Shown in pieces: positions 25,383 to 32,711 of a stretch of DNA of 38,602 bases. Within the stretch, counting starts at the first letter, position 1. The number at the start of each line of letters is the position of its first letter. Origin of the DNA: an uncultured Aeromonadaceae bacterium (GTDB lineage: Bacteria > Pseudomonadota > Gammaproteobacteria > Enterobacterales > Aeromonadaceae); NCBI GenBank assembly GCA_945957385.1, contig CAMFKP010000038.1, positions 1 through 38,602 of the forward strand, read 5' to 3'. The notes under the pieces are model-generated. The model worked only from the letters and a program-made list of their open reading frames with translations, was not told the DNA's origin and ran no database searches. The translations under genes and the position numbers were made by a program.

Positions 25383-27590
25383 TCAGAACAGCTCCTGGGG
25401 ATCGACATCCAGTGACCAGCGGGCCTGTCGTGCCGAGCTCAACTGCTCGACAGCCGGTAGCCACTGCTCCAGAAAGCGGGCCAGAGCCGGTCGTTGTGCC
25501 GACTGCAGCAGCAGTTGCATCCGGTACTTGCCTGCCCGCCGTTCCATCAGCGCTGAGATCGGGCCCAGACAGAGGACGCCCGGATGCAACGCGCGGATTT
25601 GCTGGGCCAATCCGGCGGCATCCAGCATGAATTGCTCGACTTTTTCTCTGTGCACCGCCTCGGCGCGCAAGAGTGCCTGGAAGCTGAACGGCGGCAGACC
25701 CAGCATGCGGCGCTCCTCAAGGCAGGTGCGGGCAAAATGACCGTAGCCATTGTGCAGCAGATCTTGCAACAGCAGATGTTCAGGGTGATGGCTCTGCAGC
25801 ACCACCAGTCCTGGTTTGCTGGCGCGGCCGGCGCGGCCTGCGACCTGGGTGTAGAGTTGCGCCAGCCGTTCCGTCGCGCGGAAATCCTGTGAGAACAGGG
25901 CGCCATCCACATCCAGCAACCCGACCAAGGTGACGTTGGGAAAATGATGTCCCTTGGCCAGCATCTGGGTGCCAATCAGGATCTGGTAATGGCCATCGCG
26001 AATGCCCTGCAGGTGGCTCTCGAGCTCGCCCTTGCGTCGGGTGCTGTCGCGATCGATCCGCACGGTTCGCCATTGCGGAAATAACTGGGTCAGCGCGCTT
26101 TCCAGTTGCTCGGTGCCGATACCGGTTCCCACCAGTTCATTGCTGCCACACTGGGGGCAGCAGTGGGGGATCGCTCGTTGGCTATCGCAATGGTGACAGT
26201 GCAGGCGACGACTGCCCTGGTGCCAGGTGTAATAGGCATCACAGCGTTCGCAGCCGGCAATCCAGCCACACTGATGGCAAAGCAGTGCCTGGGCATAACC
26301 GCGGCGATTGAGAAACAGCATCACCTGATTACCGGCTTGCAGATGGTGCTGCATCAGGTGCTGCAATTGGGGGGCCATGCCGGCGAGCAGCGGCACATGC
26401 TTGATATCCAGCACCTCCTGACGTGCCGGTTGTGCACCGCCGGCCCGTCGGGTCAGCGTCAGGCGCTGATATTTACCGTTGCTGGCATTGTGTAGTGACT
26501 CCAGCGCCGGGGTGGCCGATCCGAGTACCACAGGGCAGGATTCGAGGCGGCCACGCAGGATGGCCAGATCACGAGCATGGTAACGGAAGCCTTCTTGCTG
26601 CTTGAACGAGGCATCGTGCTCTTCGTCGATCAGTATTAATCCCAATGACCGGAAGGGGGTAAAGAGTGCCGAACGGGTGCCGATCAGGATGGCGGCATCG
26701 CCATTGCGACAGGCCAGCCAGGCATCGAGACGCTCGCGATCGTTCATCGCCGAGTGCAGCGTGAGAATGGGGGCGGCAAAGCGGCGGCGAAATCGCTTCA
26801 ACGTCTGCGGGGTGAGACCAATCTCAGGTACCAGAACCAACACCTGTTGGCCGCGTTCAAGGATGGGGGCCATCAGTTGCAGGTAGACCTCAGTCTTACC
26901 AGAGCCGGTGATGCCATCGAGCAGGAACGCTGCGAACTCGCCTTGCGCCTGGGTGATGGTGGCGACCGCCAGCGCTTGTTCGGTGTTGAGTTGGTGTCGA
27001 TCCGCTTCGTGCTCAAGCAGGGTATCGCGCCAATCCTCCTGCAGGGCCAGCAGATCGATTTTTTCAACCAGCTGTTTATCAGCCAGCCGTTGCATGACGG
27101 CACTCTCGATCCCTTGTTCACGCAGCTCTGCTGCACTCAGTGGCCCATCCAGTAACAGCTGCAATGCTTGTTGCTGGCGCGGTGCGCGCGCCGCGATTTC
27201 CGTATTGCTGTTCGCACACAGTCGCCAGCTCTCTAAGGGGCGGCGCTCAGCAGGTGCACCTTGGCGCAACAGCACTGGCAAGGCGTTGTCCAGAACCTCT
27301 CCCAGCGGGTGCTGGTAATAGCGGGCACTCCATTGCAGCAATTGCCATAAGGCGGCCGGGAACAACGGCGCCGGATCCAGGATCTCGGTGATGGTTTTAA
27401 GACGATCAACGGGTATCGAGCTGGTGGCTGGGTGGTCGATCACCAGTCCAACCAAGGATTGTCGGCCAAAGGGGACGCGCACCCGACAACCCGCTGGTGG
27501 CAGTGGTGCCGGAGCTAGATAATCAAAGGTGCGACGCAGCGGTATGGGCAACGCGATGCGCAGCAGGAGCAACTCGGTTTCTTTGGTCAC
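25383..27590 (-). CDS. priA: Primosomal protein N', replication-restart helicase PriA
   Basis: A 3'-5' DNA helicase of 735 residues that recognises abandoned forks and reloads DnaB. An N-terminal 3'-DNA-end-binding domain begins LRIALPIPLRRTFDYLAP. Walker A is GITGSGKTEVYLQ and the DEEH box is LILIDEEHDASFKQQEG. The zinc-binding insertion has CHQCGWIAGCERCDAYY, CHHCDS and CPQCGS. Motif V/VI is GTQMLAKGHHFPNVTLVG with QVAGRAGR. The start is GTG 27588-27590 with no clear ribosome site, so a slightly internal start is possible. E. coli PriA has 732 residues. It is divergent from rpmE, as in E. coli. Confidence 0.97.
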   Translation of the reverse strand: MTKETELLLLRIALPIPLRRTFDYLAPAPLPPAGCRVRVPFGRQSLVGLVIDHPATSSIPVDRLKTITEILDPAPLFPAALWQLLQWSARYYQHPLGEVLDNALPVLLRQGAPAERRPLESWRLCANSNTEIAARAPRQQQALQLLLDGPLSAAELREQGIESAVMQRLADKQLVEKIDLLALQEDWRDTLLEHEADRHQLNTEQALAVATITQAQGEFAAFLLDGITGSGKTEVYLQLMAPILERGQQVLVLVPEIGLTPQTLKRFRRRFAAPILTLHSAMNDRERLDAWLACRNGDAAILIGTRSALFTPFRSLGLILIDEEHDASFKQQEGFRYHARDLAILRGRLESCPVVLGSATPALESLHNASNGKYQRLTLTRRAGGAQPARQEVLDIKHVPLLAGMAPQLQHLMQHHLQAGNQVMLFLNRRGYAQALLCHQCGWIAGCERCDAYYTWHQGSRRLHCHHCDSQRAIPHCCPQCGSNELVGTGIGTEQLESALTQLFPQWRTVRIDRDSTRRKGELESHLQGIRDGHYQILIGTQMLAKGHHFPNVTLVGLLDVDGALFSQDFRATERLAQLYTQVAGRAGRASKPGLVVLQSHHPEHLLLQDLLHNGYGHFARTCLEERRMLGLPPFSFQALLRAEAVHREKVEQFMLDAAGLAQQIRALHPGVLCLGPISALMERRAGKYRMQLLLQSAQRPALARFLEQWLPAVEQLSSARQARWSLDVDPQELF

Positions 27591-27618
27591 GGCTTGTCTG
27601 TTTTTTCTGCGATCGGGC

Positions 27619-27646
27619 TTGCGACTGAGGGGATCGATCCTATATT
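27619..27646 (+). promoter_or_regulatory. rpmE promoter
   Basis: TTGCGA (27619-27624) and TATATT (27641-27646) have a 16-base spacer. An overlapping TATTAT at 27643-27648 gives an 18-base spacer. Initiation would leave a leader of about 80 bases before rpmE. Confidence 0.65.
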
Positions 27647-27654
27647 ATTCGCAC

Positions 27655-27735
27655 CCTCAAAAACATACGTTTCAACTCGTGTGGTGTTCGGCGTGAGGCT
27701 GGATGGCGACACGGCCTACTATACAGAGGTTCTCC
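27655..27735 (+). ncRNA. Candidate rpmE (L31) leader RNA
   Basis: The leader can fold into a stem CGTGT (27678-27682) / ACACG (27709-27713) enclosing a G-rich internal segment, just before the ribosome site AGAGGT (27725-27730). Gammaproteobacterial L31 leaders involved in autogenous control have been described. Whether this one fits that consensus was not testable by eye. Confidence 0.35.
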
Positions 27736-27948
27736 ATGAAAGAAGGTATCCACCCAGAGTACAAGCTGATCAACGTCAAGTGCTCATGCGGTAACGAATT
27801 CCAAACCCGTTCTACCGGTTCTGATCTGAGCCTGGACGTTTGCTCCGCCTGCCACCCGTTCTACACCGGCAAGCAGAAGATCGTTGACACCGGCGGTCGT
27901 GTTGATCGTTTCAACAAGCGTTTCGGCGCTCTGGGCACCAAGAAGTAA
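27736..27948 (+). CDS. rpmE: 50S ribosomal protein L31, zinc-binding (C+) type
   Basis: A 70-residue ribosomal protein at the 50S/30S bridge. It is the zinc-ribbon form: Cys16 and Cys18 (CSCGN) with Cys36 and Cys39 ([13 protein letters not shown]) can bind zinc, so it would be replaced by a C-minus paralogue under zinc starvation if one exists elsewhere. ATG 27736 has AGAGGT 5 bases upstream, and the in-frame extension from 27703 is rejected. It has its own promoter and is closed by a strong terminator. Confidence 0.98.
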   Translation: MKEGIHPEYKLINVKCSCGNEFQTRSTGSDLSLDVCSACHPFYTGKQKIVDTGGRVDRFNKRFGALGTKK

Positions 27949-27963
27949 TTGCCCTGACGATCC

Positions 27964-27993
27964 AAAAAAGGCGTCCTGTTGGACGCTTTTTTT
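27964..27993. terminator. Terminator between rpmE and the DTW gene
   Basis: AAAAAAGGCGTCC (27964-27976) and GGACGCTTTTTTT (27981-27993) form a stem with loop TGTT. The A-run on the left and T-run on the right make it bidirectional. Confidence 0.92.
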
Positions 27994-28000
27994 ATGCCTG

Positions 28001-28630
28001 CTATTCGGACGGGGTGATGGCGGGATAGCGTGCTCGAATGCTTTCTGGCAAGCGTGCCAGTTCGTCGGCAATCCAGCGGTCAAAACTGCGTAATAGGGCA
28101 TTGGCCCCAGGCCGGTCCCAGAATGCCAACAGGCTGGCGGCGGCTTCGAACGTTGACAGACTGTCTGGCCGACGGGCTTTGCGGATATGGTAACCCGGTG
28201 GGCGAAGTGGGGTCAGGCGAACGCGGGGCAGCATTGCCAGTCGTGGGTGGCTGTGCAATAGGTGCAGGCTCTGGCGCCAGGTACCATCTAACAAAATAAA
28301 GCAATAGTCCCGGTCTTCCGGCTGGGTTGCTAGCGCTGAGAGATCCTGGGCCGTTTCTCCTGGATAGACCAGCACGCATTGGATATCGGAGTCGTTCAAC
28401 AAGGCGTCAAGCGGTTGATGTTGACTGAATTCTTGATCCGTCCAGACGGTTAGCTGCGGCAAACAGGCATGCAATAGCGGTAGAGTATTCTTGGCGGCCT
28501 TGGCTTCACGTCTATCCTGGAGCACCACCAGTTTCCAAGGTAATGTTTGCGCAACCACATGATGACACAGGCAGCGAATTTGCAACTGCTGGCATGAGGG
28601 GCAGCGTACGCGTGGTGTTTGTTGTTTCAT
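28001..28630 (-). CDS. DTW-domain protein (tRNA-uridine aminocarboxypropyltransferase family)
   Basis: A 209-residue protein with an N-terminal cysteine cluster (CPSCQQLQIRCLC) and the DTW core LLDGTWRQSLHLLHSHPRL, followed by PPGYHIRKARRPDSLSTFEA. Characterised DTW proteins transfer the 3-amino-3-carboxypropyl group of S-adenosylmethionine onto a tRNA uridine (acp3U). This member is shorter than E. coli TapT and differs around the N-terminus, so the target position is uncertain. The ATG at 28628-28630 is used; the preceding codon is TTG. Divergent from the malic-enzyme gene. Confidence 0.85.
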   Translation of the reverse strand: MKQQTPRVRCPSCQQLQIRCLCHHVVAQTLPWKLVVLQDRREAKAAKNTLPLLHACLPQLTVWTDQEFSQHQPLDALLNDSDIQCVLVYPGETAQDLSALATQPEDRDYCFILLDGTWRQSLHLLHSHPRLAMLPRVRLTPLRPPGYHIRKARRPDSLSTFEAAASLLAFWDRPGANALLRSFDRWIADELARLPESIRARYPAITPSE

Positions 28631-28668
28631 CAAATAACCGAAAGTAGACAGTATTTCTCAGCGCTGGA

Positions 28669-28689
28669 CTCGAACAGCCCTTGTTCGAG
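28669..28689. promoter_or_regulatory. Perfect inverted repeat, operator-like
   Basis: CTCGAACA (28669-28676) and TGTTCGAG (28682-28689) are perfect inverted copies separated by 5 bases. The right arm overlaps the candidate -35 of the malic-enzyme promoter, a classic repressor position. The binding protein is unknown. Confidence 0.5.
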
Positions 28690-28708
28690 GGTGTGAGGAG
28701 ACTATGAT
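28681..28708 (+). promoter_or_regulatory. Candidate malic-enzyme promoter
   Basis: TTGTTC (28681-28686) and TATGAT (28703-28708) are separated by 16 bases, about 50 bases before the start codon. Confidence 0.55.
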
Positions 28709-28761
28709 CAGCATGTCACTCGTGAGGGGATCGTTATGTCCTTCGTCACCAAGGAGTCTCT

Positions 28762-30003
28762 ATGTCTGATCTGCGTCAACAAGCGCTGGATTATCACGCT
28801 TTCCCGGTTCCGGGTAAAATTGCAATTCATCTGACCAAATCCGCCGAAACGGCTCATGACCTGACATTGGCCTATAGTCCAGGTGTGGCGGAGCCGGTTC
28901 TCGAAATTGCTGCAAATCCAGAAGAGGCGTATCGCTATACGGCCAAAGCCAACTTGGTTGCCGTGATCACCAATGGTACGGCCATTCTCGGTCTTGGTAA
29001 TCTTGGCCCGTTGGCGGCCAAACCGGTGATGGAGGGCAAGGCGCTGCTGTTCAAACGCTTCGCCGGTATTGACGCCATCGATATCGAAGTCTCGCACCAG
29101 GATAACGATGACTTTATCCGCACCGTGGCCAATATTGCCGACAGCTTCGGGGGAATCAACCTAGAAGATATCAAGGCACCGGAGTGCTTTGTCATTGAGC
29201 GAGCGCTGATCGAGCGTTGTGATGTGCCGGTATTCCATGACGATCAACATGGAACGGCCATCGTCACGGCGGCGGGGTTGCTCAATGCGCTTGAAATTCA
29301 AGGTAAATCGTTGGATGAAGCCCGCATTGTTTGTCTGGGTGCGGGGGCGGCGGGTGTCGCCTGTATGGATTTGTTGATTGCGTGTGGTGCCCGTCGCGAA
29401 CACATTTTCATGATTGATCGTCATGGGGTGATACGTTCAGAGCGGCAAGATCTCAATGGCGAGAAGCCCAGATTCATTAATGATGCAGGCCCGCGCACTC
29501 TGCATGAAGCAATGCAAGGTGCGGATGTATTTGTAGGTGTCTCCGGTCCCAATTTAGTCTCCAATGCAGATGTTGCCGCGATGGCGTCAAAGCCAGTGAT
29601 TTTTGCTTGCTCCAATCCGGATCCTGAAATTAGTCCGGAGCAAGTCCGTGACGTGCGTAGCGATGTGATCATGGGGACAGGGCGGTCTGATTATCCTAAT
29701 CAAATCAATAACGTTCTCTGCTTTCCTTTCTTGTTCCGCGGTGCACTCGATGTGCGAGCCAGACGAATCAATATCGAGATGAAAAAAGCCGCGGTCGAGG
29801 CGTTGCGGCAGTTGGCGCATCAAGCGGTACCTGCTGACGTGGTCCAGGCTGCGGGTGTGGAGAGTCTTGCATTTGGTCCCGACTATGTTATTCCAAAACC
29901 GATGGATCCGCGGCTGTTGCCGTCGGTGGCCAGTGCGGTGGCCCGAGCGGCGGTGAAGTCCGGTGTAGCGCGACTGCCGTTGCCAGAGGCATATAGTGAA
30001 TAA
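28762..30003 (+). CDS. NADP-type malic enzyme, short form (oxaloacetate-decarboxylating)
   Basis: It converts malate to pyruvate and CO2 with reduction of NAD(P). The 413 residues cover only the malic N-terminal domain (LAYSPGVAEPV, the NGTAILGLGNLG block, FKRFAGIDAIDIEV) and the Rossmann NAD-binding domain (VCLGAGAAGVACMDLL). Metal and substrate residues lie in LEDIKAPECFVIE and PVFHDDQHGTAIV. It matches the catalytic half of E. coli MaeB but ends at PLPEAYSE, without the C-terminal phosphotransacetylase-like domain. Such short forms are common in Vibrio and relatives, so this is not a truncation. ATG 28762 has AAGGAG 6 bases upstream. Confidence 0.95.
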   Translation: MSDLRQQALDYHAFPVPGKIAIHLTKSAETAHDLTLAYSPGVAEPVLEIAANPEEAYRYTAKANLVAVITNGTAILGLGNLGPLAAKPVMEGKALLFKRFAGIDAIDIEVSHQDNDDFIRTVANIADSFGGINLEDIKAPECFVIERALIERCDVPVFHDDQHGTAIVTAAGLLNALEIQGKSLDEARIVCLGAGAAGVACMDLLIACGARREHIFMIDRHGVIRSERQDLNGEKPRFINDAGPRTLHEAMQGADVFVGVSGPNLVSNADVAAMASKPVIFACSNPDPEISPEQVRDVRSDVIMGTGRSDYPNQINNVLCFPFLFRGALDVRARRINIEMKKAAVEALRQLAHQAVPADVVQAAGVESLAFGPDYVIPKPMDPRLLPSVASAVARAAVKSGVARLPLPEAYSE

Positions 30004-30007
30004 GAAG

Positions 30008-30031
30008 AAGGCGCCGTAAGGCGCCTTTTTT
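30008..30031. terminator. Terminator between the malic-enzyme gene and the bacterioferritin genes
   Basis: AAGGCGCC (30008-30015) and GGCGCCTT (30020-30027) with loop GTAA are followed by T residues. It can serve both convergent transcripts. Confidence 0.9.
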
Positions 30032-30038
30032 GACTGAT

Positions 30039-30506
30039 TTACATCTGTGACTGTAGGTAATTTGGCAAGCCGATGAGATCGATGAGCCGTAATTGCTTTT
30101 CCAACCAGTACGCATGATCGTCTTCAGTGTCATCGAGCAGTTGCTCCAGAATTTCACGAGTCTGGTAGTCCTGTTTCTGCTCGCATAATCGTATTGCATC
30201 GCGTAGCGCGTTGACGACCTCGTATTCGAGCTGTAGATCGTTTTTCAGCATCTCGGGGACATCTTTGCCTACCTGGATTGGATCGCGCGTCGTCAAATCC
30301 GGGGTGCCCTCCAGAAACAAAATCCGCTCAATCAGGGCCTTGGCATGTCCTTTTTCATCATCGAATTCATGCGCGATGCGTTCATGCAGCTTGCTCAGCC
30401 CCCAATCCTGATACATCTCGGAGTGAATGAAATACTGATCCATTGCGGACAGCTCACCGGACAGCAAACGATTGAGGGCGGCGATGACTTCTGGTTGACC
30501 TTTCAT
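30039..30506 (-). CDS. bfr: Bacterioferritin subunit with ferroxidase site but no haem-ligand Met
   Basis: A 155-residue four-helix-bundle subunit of the 24-mer iron-storage shell. The di-iron ferroxidase ligands correspond to Glu18, Glu51, His54, Glu94, Glu128 and His131, all present (HEFDDEKGH and LLDDTEDDH). The methionine that ligates the inter-subunit haem (Met52 in E. coli Bfr) is Lys52 here. This subunit can therefore oxidise iron but cannot by itself supply the haem ligand. It follows the other Bfr gene by 10 bases with AGGAG before its ATG, so the two are co-transcribed and probably co-assemble. An in-frame TTG just upstream is an alternative start. Confidence 0.93.
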   Translation of the reverse strand: MKGQPEVIAALNRLLSGELSAMDQYFIHSEMYQDWGLSKLHERIAHEFDDEKGHAKALIERILFLEGTPDLTTRDPIQVGKDVPEMLKNDLQLEYEVVNALRDAIRLCEQKQDYQTREILEQLLDDTEDDHAYWLEKQLRLIDLIGLPNYLQSQM

Positions 30507-30516
30507 CAAGTTCTCC

Positions 30517-30984
30517 TTACTCGAGCATGCTTTGCAAATAGTTAGCGAGTCCTGTGCTGGCGATCAGCTGCTGCTGCGTTTCCAGCCAGTCTACGTACTC
30601 TTCTTCCTCTTCCAGTATTTTTTCGAGCAGATCGCGGCTGACATAGTCTGATGCTTGCTCGCACTGAGCAATGGCCTGCTTTAACAGCGGGATCTGTTCC
30701 AGCTCGAAGGCCATATCACAGTTGAGTTGTTCTTCGGGAGTTTCGCCGATTTTTAGGTGGCCCAGTTGCTGCAGGTTGGGCAGACCCTGCAGAAACAGAA
30801 TTCGCTCGATGAGGGCATCGGCCTGTTTCATGTCCTTAATGGATTTTTTGTAGGTGTGATCGTTGAGCTTTTTTAATCCCTGATGGCGCCACAGGCGAGC
30901 ATGCAGAAAGTATTGATTGATACTGGTCAGCTCGCTGGTCAGTACTCGATTGAGAAACTGAATTACCTGTTTGTCCCCTTGCAT
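30517..30984 (-). CDS. bfr: Bacterioferritin subunit with haem-ligand Met52 but degenerate ferroxidase site
   Basis: A 155-residue bacterioferritin homologue, first gene of the bfr pair. It keeps Met52 (KDMKQAD) for haem binding and Glu18, Glu94 and Glu127. However, three ferroxidase positions have changed: Glu51 to Asp, His54 to Gln and His130 to Tyr. It complements the downstream subunit exactly, as in two-subunit bacterioferritins known from Pseudomonas, Neisseria and Magnetospirillum. GGAGG lies 6 bases before ATG 30982-30984. Haem in this shell is where Bfd docks to reduce and release stored iron, and bfd lies divergently next to it. Confidence 0.93.
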   Translation of the reverse strand: MQGDKQVIQFLNRVLTSELTSINQYFLHARLWRHQGLKKLNDHTYKKSIKDMKQADALIERILFLQGLPNLQQLGHLKIGETPEEQLNCDMAFELEQIPLLKQAIAQCEQASDYVSRDLLEKILEEEEEYVDWLETQQQLIASTGLANYLQSMLE

Positions 30985-31132
30985 CTTGCCTCCTCACCCT
31001 AACCACAAAAGCAGTAACAGAAATTCAACATTTCAACTTAAGCACTGCGGTGAGGTGAAATAAAGGAGAAAGGGCGAATTAGAGCGGAAAATTGTTGGAG
31101 AAATGAGCGGCTGGCTTGCCATTTCATTTGGT

Positions 31133-31162
31133 GATAATTATTATCATATGATAATCGTTATC
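31133..31162. promoter_or_regulatory. Fur box upstream of bfd
   Basis: GATAATTATTATC (31133-31145) and GATAATCGTTATC (31150-31162) are adjacent GATAAT-rich palindromic units. The right-hand 19-mer matches 14 of 19 positions of the classical Fur site. It lies just before bfd and could repress it when iron is plentiful. Confidence 0.85.
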
Positions 31163-31173
31163 AGGAATGGGCC

Positions 31174-31416
31174 ATGTATATCTGTTTATGCCAAGGGGTG
31201 ACGGATCGTGAAGTGGCATCCCTGTTGCAGCAAGGCGGTGTTGGCATGCGCCAGTTGCGTCAGCAGTTGAAAGTCGGAACTCAGTGCGGGCGCTGCACCT
31301 GCACGGTTCGGCAGATGGTCAATCGCTTTTACCAGATAGCCGAACCTGCAGACTCTAGCGTGGTCACATTAGTGACCTCGGCGGAGCCTGAGGCGACAAG
31401 ACAACGGGTTGCCTGA
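31174..31416 (+). CDS. bfd: Bacterioferritin-associated ferredoxin Bfd
   Basis: An 80-residue [2Fe-2S] protein that passes electrons to bacterioferritin haem so that Fe3+ is released as Fe2+. The four cluster cysteines are Cys4 and Cys6 (YICLCQGVTD) and Cys38 and Cys41 (GTQCGRC), at the same positions as in E. coli Bfd (64 aa). The roughly 16 extra C-terminal residues are unstructured-looking. A Fur box directly upstream predicts induction under iron starvation, when stored iron must be mobilised. Divergent from the bfr pair and closed by a terminator. Confidence 0.96.
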   Translation: MYICLCQGVTDREVASLLQQGGVGMRQLRQQLKVGTQCGRCTCTVRQMVNRFYQIAEPADSSVVTLVTSAEPEATRQRVA

Positions 31417-31440
31417 CGGGATTGAGATGCAAGGTTCAAT

Positions 31441-31464
31441 GGGCGGATCTCTCCGCCCGTTTCT
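31441..31464. terminator. Terminator between bfd and trmA
   Basis: GGGCGGA (31441-31447) and TCCGCCC (31452-31458) with loop TCTC are followed by GTTTCT. It separates the convergent bfd and trmA transcripts. Confidence 0.85.
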
Positions 31465-31473
31465 ATTGGGCCC

Positions 31474-32580
31474 TTAACAAGCCTTACGACGTAACCAGAC
31501 ACCACTTTCTACATGGTGGGTGAACGGGAATTGGTCGAACAGTGCGCAGCGGACAATGTCATGACTCTGGGTCAATTGGCGCAAGTTGTCCTGTAGGGTT
31601 TCAGGGTTGCACGAGATATAGAGGATTTGCGGGTAGGCTTGCACCATCGCCAGCGTGGCAGGATCGAGTCCGGCTCGAGGCGGGTCGACCAGTATGGTTT
31701 CGCACTCAAAGCTGGCCAGATCGATGCCATCCAGCCGGCGAAAGGTGCGTTCGTTACGAACGGCCTGAGTAAACTCCTCTGCCGACATCCGCAAAATTTG
31801 TACGTTATCAATGTGGTTCTCGCGAATATTAAATTGAGCCGCATCAACCGATGACTTGGCAATTTCGGTGGCCAGTACACGACGGAAATTGGGCGCCAGT
31901 GCGAGCGAAAAGTTTCCGTTCCCGCAGTAGAGCTCCAGCAAATCGCCTCGCGCGCCCTGTGTTACATCCAGTGCCCACCCCAACATTTGTTCATTCATCA
32001 TGGCATTGGGTTGGGTAAAACTGTTTTCGACTTGTAAATAGCTGAGTTGTCGAGTCCCGGCTTGTAATTGTTCTATGACGTGGTCGCGCTCCAGCACCAC
32101 CTTTTGCTTGTGGGCCCGGCCAATGATATCGACCTTCAAGCCTTCGGTTCTCAATTCCGCACGCAGGGCCTGTGCGGCATGGCTCCAGCTGGATGCCAGT
32201 TTCTTGTGATACAGCAGTGAGATAAGCGCATCGCCACTCTGCGTGGTCAAAAAGTCGACCTGAAACAGCTTGTGCTTGAGATCGCTCTGTTCGCGAATGG
32301 CGTTCAGTAGACGAGGCATCAAGAGGTTGATCAGCGTACTGCCAGCCGGGAACTGATCGACGCGATAGCGCTGACGGGTTGCCTGATCAAACATGACATA
32401 GTAGAGGTCATCGCCATCGTGCCAGACGCGAAATTCGGCGCGCATACGGTAATGATTCGGCGCTGAGGCAAACACCTCGAGCTGCGGCGCGGCGAATTCG
32501 GCAAAAAAAGCCTGCATGCGTTGCTGTTTTTCGCGCAGTTGCTGCTGGTATTCCTCGGGTTCACGCAATGACGTTCTCAT
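31474..32580 (-). CDS. trmA: tRNA (uracil-54-C5)-methyltransferase TrmA
   Basis: TrmA makes ribothymidine-54 in the T-loop of all tRNAs using S-adenosylmethionine. It has 368 residues from ATG 32578-32580 (E. coli 366). The RNA-binding N-terminal part contains [20 protein letters not shown] and [18 protein letters not shown]. The methyltransferase core has [16 protein letters not shown], the motif [11 protein letters not shown] and the catalytic cysteine in ISCNPETL. Upstream in-frame ATGs (32595 and 32631) are possible, but GAGAGA before 32580 and the length favour it. In E. coli trmA is directly divergent from btuB; here two extra genes lie between. Confidence 0.96.
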   Translation of the reverse strand: MRTSLREPEEYQQQLREKQQRMQAFFAEFAAPQLEVFASAPNHYRMRAEFRVWHDGDDLYYVMFDQATRQRYRVDQFPAGSTLINLLMPRLLNAIREQSDLKHKLFQVDFLTTQSGDALISLLYHKKLASSWSHAAQALRAELRTEGLKVDIIGRAHKQKVVLERDHVIEQLQAGTRQLSYLQVENSFTQPNAMMNEQMLGWALDVTQGARGDLLELYCGNGNFSLALAPNFRRVLATEIAKSSVDAAQFNIRENHIDNVQILRMSAEEFTQAVRNERTFRRLDGIDLASFECETILVDPPRAGLDPATLAMVQAYPQILYISCNPETLQDNLRQLTQSHDIVRCALFDQFPFTHHVESGVWLRRKAC

Positions 32581-32711
32581 TCTGTCTCTCTGCATTCTTT
32601 CTGGAGGGGCGAAATTGTATGCGGCACTCAAGGATTGTCCAGAAAAAGCTGGTCAAGTTTTGCGCTGTTGGGCCGATAGCCTGATCATCCCGGAGTGTCG
32701 GAGTCAGAAAA

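Noticed and set aside
28669..28689. The perfect inverted repeat read as a Gram-positive-type SOS box (CGAAC-N4-GTTCG)
   Set aside because: The spacing between the half-sites is 7 rather than 4 bases, and this genome has an enteric-type LexA with CTGT-N8-ACAG sites.
28762..30003. Malic enzyme as a truncated MaeB pseudogene
   Set aside because: The frame ends naturally before a clean terminator, and short malic enzymes without the phosphotransacetylase-like domain are common in related bacteria.
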